From the NCBI GenBank assembly GCA_050633665.1, contig JBOEGY010000003.1, positions 106,093 to 170,092 of the forward strand: 64,000 nucleotides of DNA, written 5' to 3'. Each line of letters starts with the position of its first letter. The stretch's first letter is position 1. The notes under the pieces are model-generated. The model saw only the letters and a program-made list of their open reading frames with translations, had not been told where the DNA came from and made no database searches. Source of the DNA: JAUIAI01 sp050633665. GTDB lineage: Bacteria > Pseudomonadota > Gammaproteobacteria > Burkholderiales > Burkholderiaceae_E. A program made the position numbers and the translations under genes. This document shows positions 63,102 through 64,000 of the stretch, in pieces.

Positions 63102-63908
63102 TCAGCTAATGATCTTGAGTCCTGCCGTCACCAGCGACACGCACAACAAGGCCCGGACAAGCCGCTCCGACATGAATTTCATTAAAACCGCACCGAGCCA
63201 GATCCCCGGCAATGAACCCATCAAAAGCAGAACCAGCAAAGCCCAGTCAACATGACCCAGACTCGCGTGCCCAATGCCGGCAATCAGGGTCAATGGCACC
63301 GCATGGGCGATATCCGTGCCGACCAGTCGATGCGCCGACAAACGGGGGTGCAGCAACACCAGCATCGTCGCGCCCAGCGCACCAGCACCGATGGACGACA
63401 ACGTAACCAGCACGCCAAGGACCACACCGGCGCTGGTCGTCAGCATTGCCTTGCGCTGAGCCGTCACCCAGGGCTCCAAACGGAGGCCGAGGCCTGCCCA
63501 GGCCTTCTTGTTGGCGATAACGAATGCCGTCAGCAGCAGTGCGATGCCCAGCGAAAGCGTCAGCGCCCTGCTCCATCCATCGGCAAAGCCATTCGCATGC
63601 ATCAGCGAAATCGTCCCGAGAGACGCAGGAACACTGCCCCGCAAAAGCCAGCGCGTAATTTGCCAGTCCACATGCCCTTGACGGGCATGAGCCCAGGCAC
63701 CACCACTTTTTGTGATCGCCGCGAACCAGAGATCGGTACCAATAGCAACAGCGGGGTTGAGCCTAAAAACCCCCATCAGCAGCGGCGTCATCAACGAGCC
63801 GCCACCCACGCCCGTCATGCCGACGATCACGCCGACGGCAAAGCCACTGACAATGGCCATTGCGTTGGGCATTGCAGCGATCAGACTGGTAATTGAACTG
63901 GGATCCAT
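63102..63908 (-). CDS. TSUP family permease (TauE/SafE-type)
   Basis: A 268-residue protein with about eight hydrophobic helices. The duplicated motif of the family is seen in GFAVGVIVGMTGVGGGSLMTPLL and, in the second half, LGVLVTLSSIGAGALGATMLVLL. TSUP permeases export sulfite, sulfoacetate or related organosulfur anions. It is probably a complete gene. The minus-strand upstream region at the end of the window holds no recognisable gene. Confidence 0.92.
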   Translation of the reverse strand: MDPSSITSLIAAMPNAMAIVSGFAVGVIVGMTGVGGGSLMTPLLMGVFRLNPAVAIGTDLWFAAITKSGGAWAHARQGHVDWQITRWLLRGSVPASLGTISLMHANGFADGWSRALTLSLGIALLLTAFVIANKKAWAGLGLRLEPWVTAQRKAMLTTSAGVVLGVLVTLSSIGAGALGATMLVLLHPRLSAHRLVGTDIAHAVPLTLIAGIGHASLGHVDWALLVLLLMGSLPGIWLGAVLMKFMSERLVRALLCVSLVTAGLKIIS

Positions 63909-64000
63909 GGCGTGCGCTTGAAAAGGCAGTCAATCTAATCGCGCCGAGCCATAACATCAACGAATGCATCGTTCTATGTACATACGCCTGGCTTATGAGG

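Noticed and set aside
63252..63896. 214-codon plus-strand frame opposite the TSUP gene
   Set aside because: Gln/Arg/His-rich composition and full antisense overlap with a permease carrying duplicated TSUP motifs.
1..64000. tRNA, rRNA or an integrase-bounded island
   Set aside because: I saw no cloverleaf-like or ribosomal sequence, no integrase gene and no long direct repeats that would mark attachment sites.

Overview
The window is about 64 kb of densely packed, GC-rich bacterial chromosome. The gene content suggests a free-living, probably marine or soil gammaproteobacterium with versatile catabolism: a PA4780-like RIO kinase, HupE permeases, an AcrB-type pump, a LEPR-XLL/DUF4347 giant surface protein and many acyl-CoA and VOC enzymes. 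The lineage is inferred from gene families only. I saw no rRNA, tRNA, CRISPR array or intact mobile element.

Layout. 0-9 kb: catabolic enzymes. These are a 5'-truncated SDR, a flotillin, a BamE-like lipoprotein, then an acyl-CoA module in which an enoyl-CoA hydratase plus TetR regulator diverge from a VOC protein plus ACAD11-like dehydrogenase. Two identical palindromes, CTGAC-N4-GTCAG, sit just downstream of both putative divergent promoters. Next come a dehydroquinase-fold protein lacking key active-site residues, an SDR, and a VOC gene whose 3' end has been replaced. 9-15 kb: a membrane-protein pair (HTTM-like), a lectin-like lipoprotein, an AraC-type regulator divergent from an MFS transporter, a GST and a FosX-type fosfomycin epoxide hydrolase. 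15-20 kb: a complete branched-chain amino-acid-type ABC importer (livK-H-M-G-F order), with a terminator-like hairpin after the binding-protein gene. 20-33 kb: a small VOC/HxlR/carboxymuconolactone-decarboxylase-like group, then an 11-kb gene for a 3,675-residue surface protein. 33-45 kb: mostly single genes, including DUF3179, GST, flavodoxin-like, maleate isomerase-like, UPF0104, PhzF, EEP nuclease, WYL regulator, RidA, DUF2461, AlkD, DUF4019, GNAT, MDR, DUF4188 and RIO kinase.

45-64 kb: an RND efflux pump with its adaptor but no outer-membrane channel, a GMC oxidoreductase, and a compact operon of an OprB-like porin with two HupE-family permeases. That operon is preceded by a good sigma-70-like promoter and a perfect 7-bp inverted repeat, so it may be a metal acquisition system. 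An accessory-looking stretch (54.8-58.4 kb) follows, with an Imm53-SnoaL fusion, a membrane protein with a CBS-like tail, small proteins and an IS3 transposase remnant. The window ends with a c'-like cytochrome lipoprotein, a stand-alone molybdenum hydroxylase large subunit, a Tat-signal amidohydrolase and a TSUP permease.

The observations most worth a second look are the porin-HupE-HupE operon with its palindrome, the Imm53-SnoaL fusion, the active-site-altered AroQ-like protein next to an SDR, the paired TetR-type operators, and the giant LEPR-XLL/DUF4347 protein, which lacks RTX repeats and has a C-terminal hydrophobic segment.
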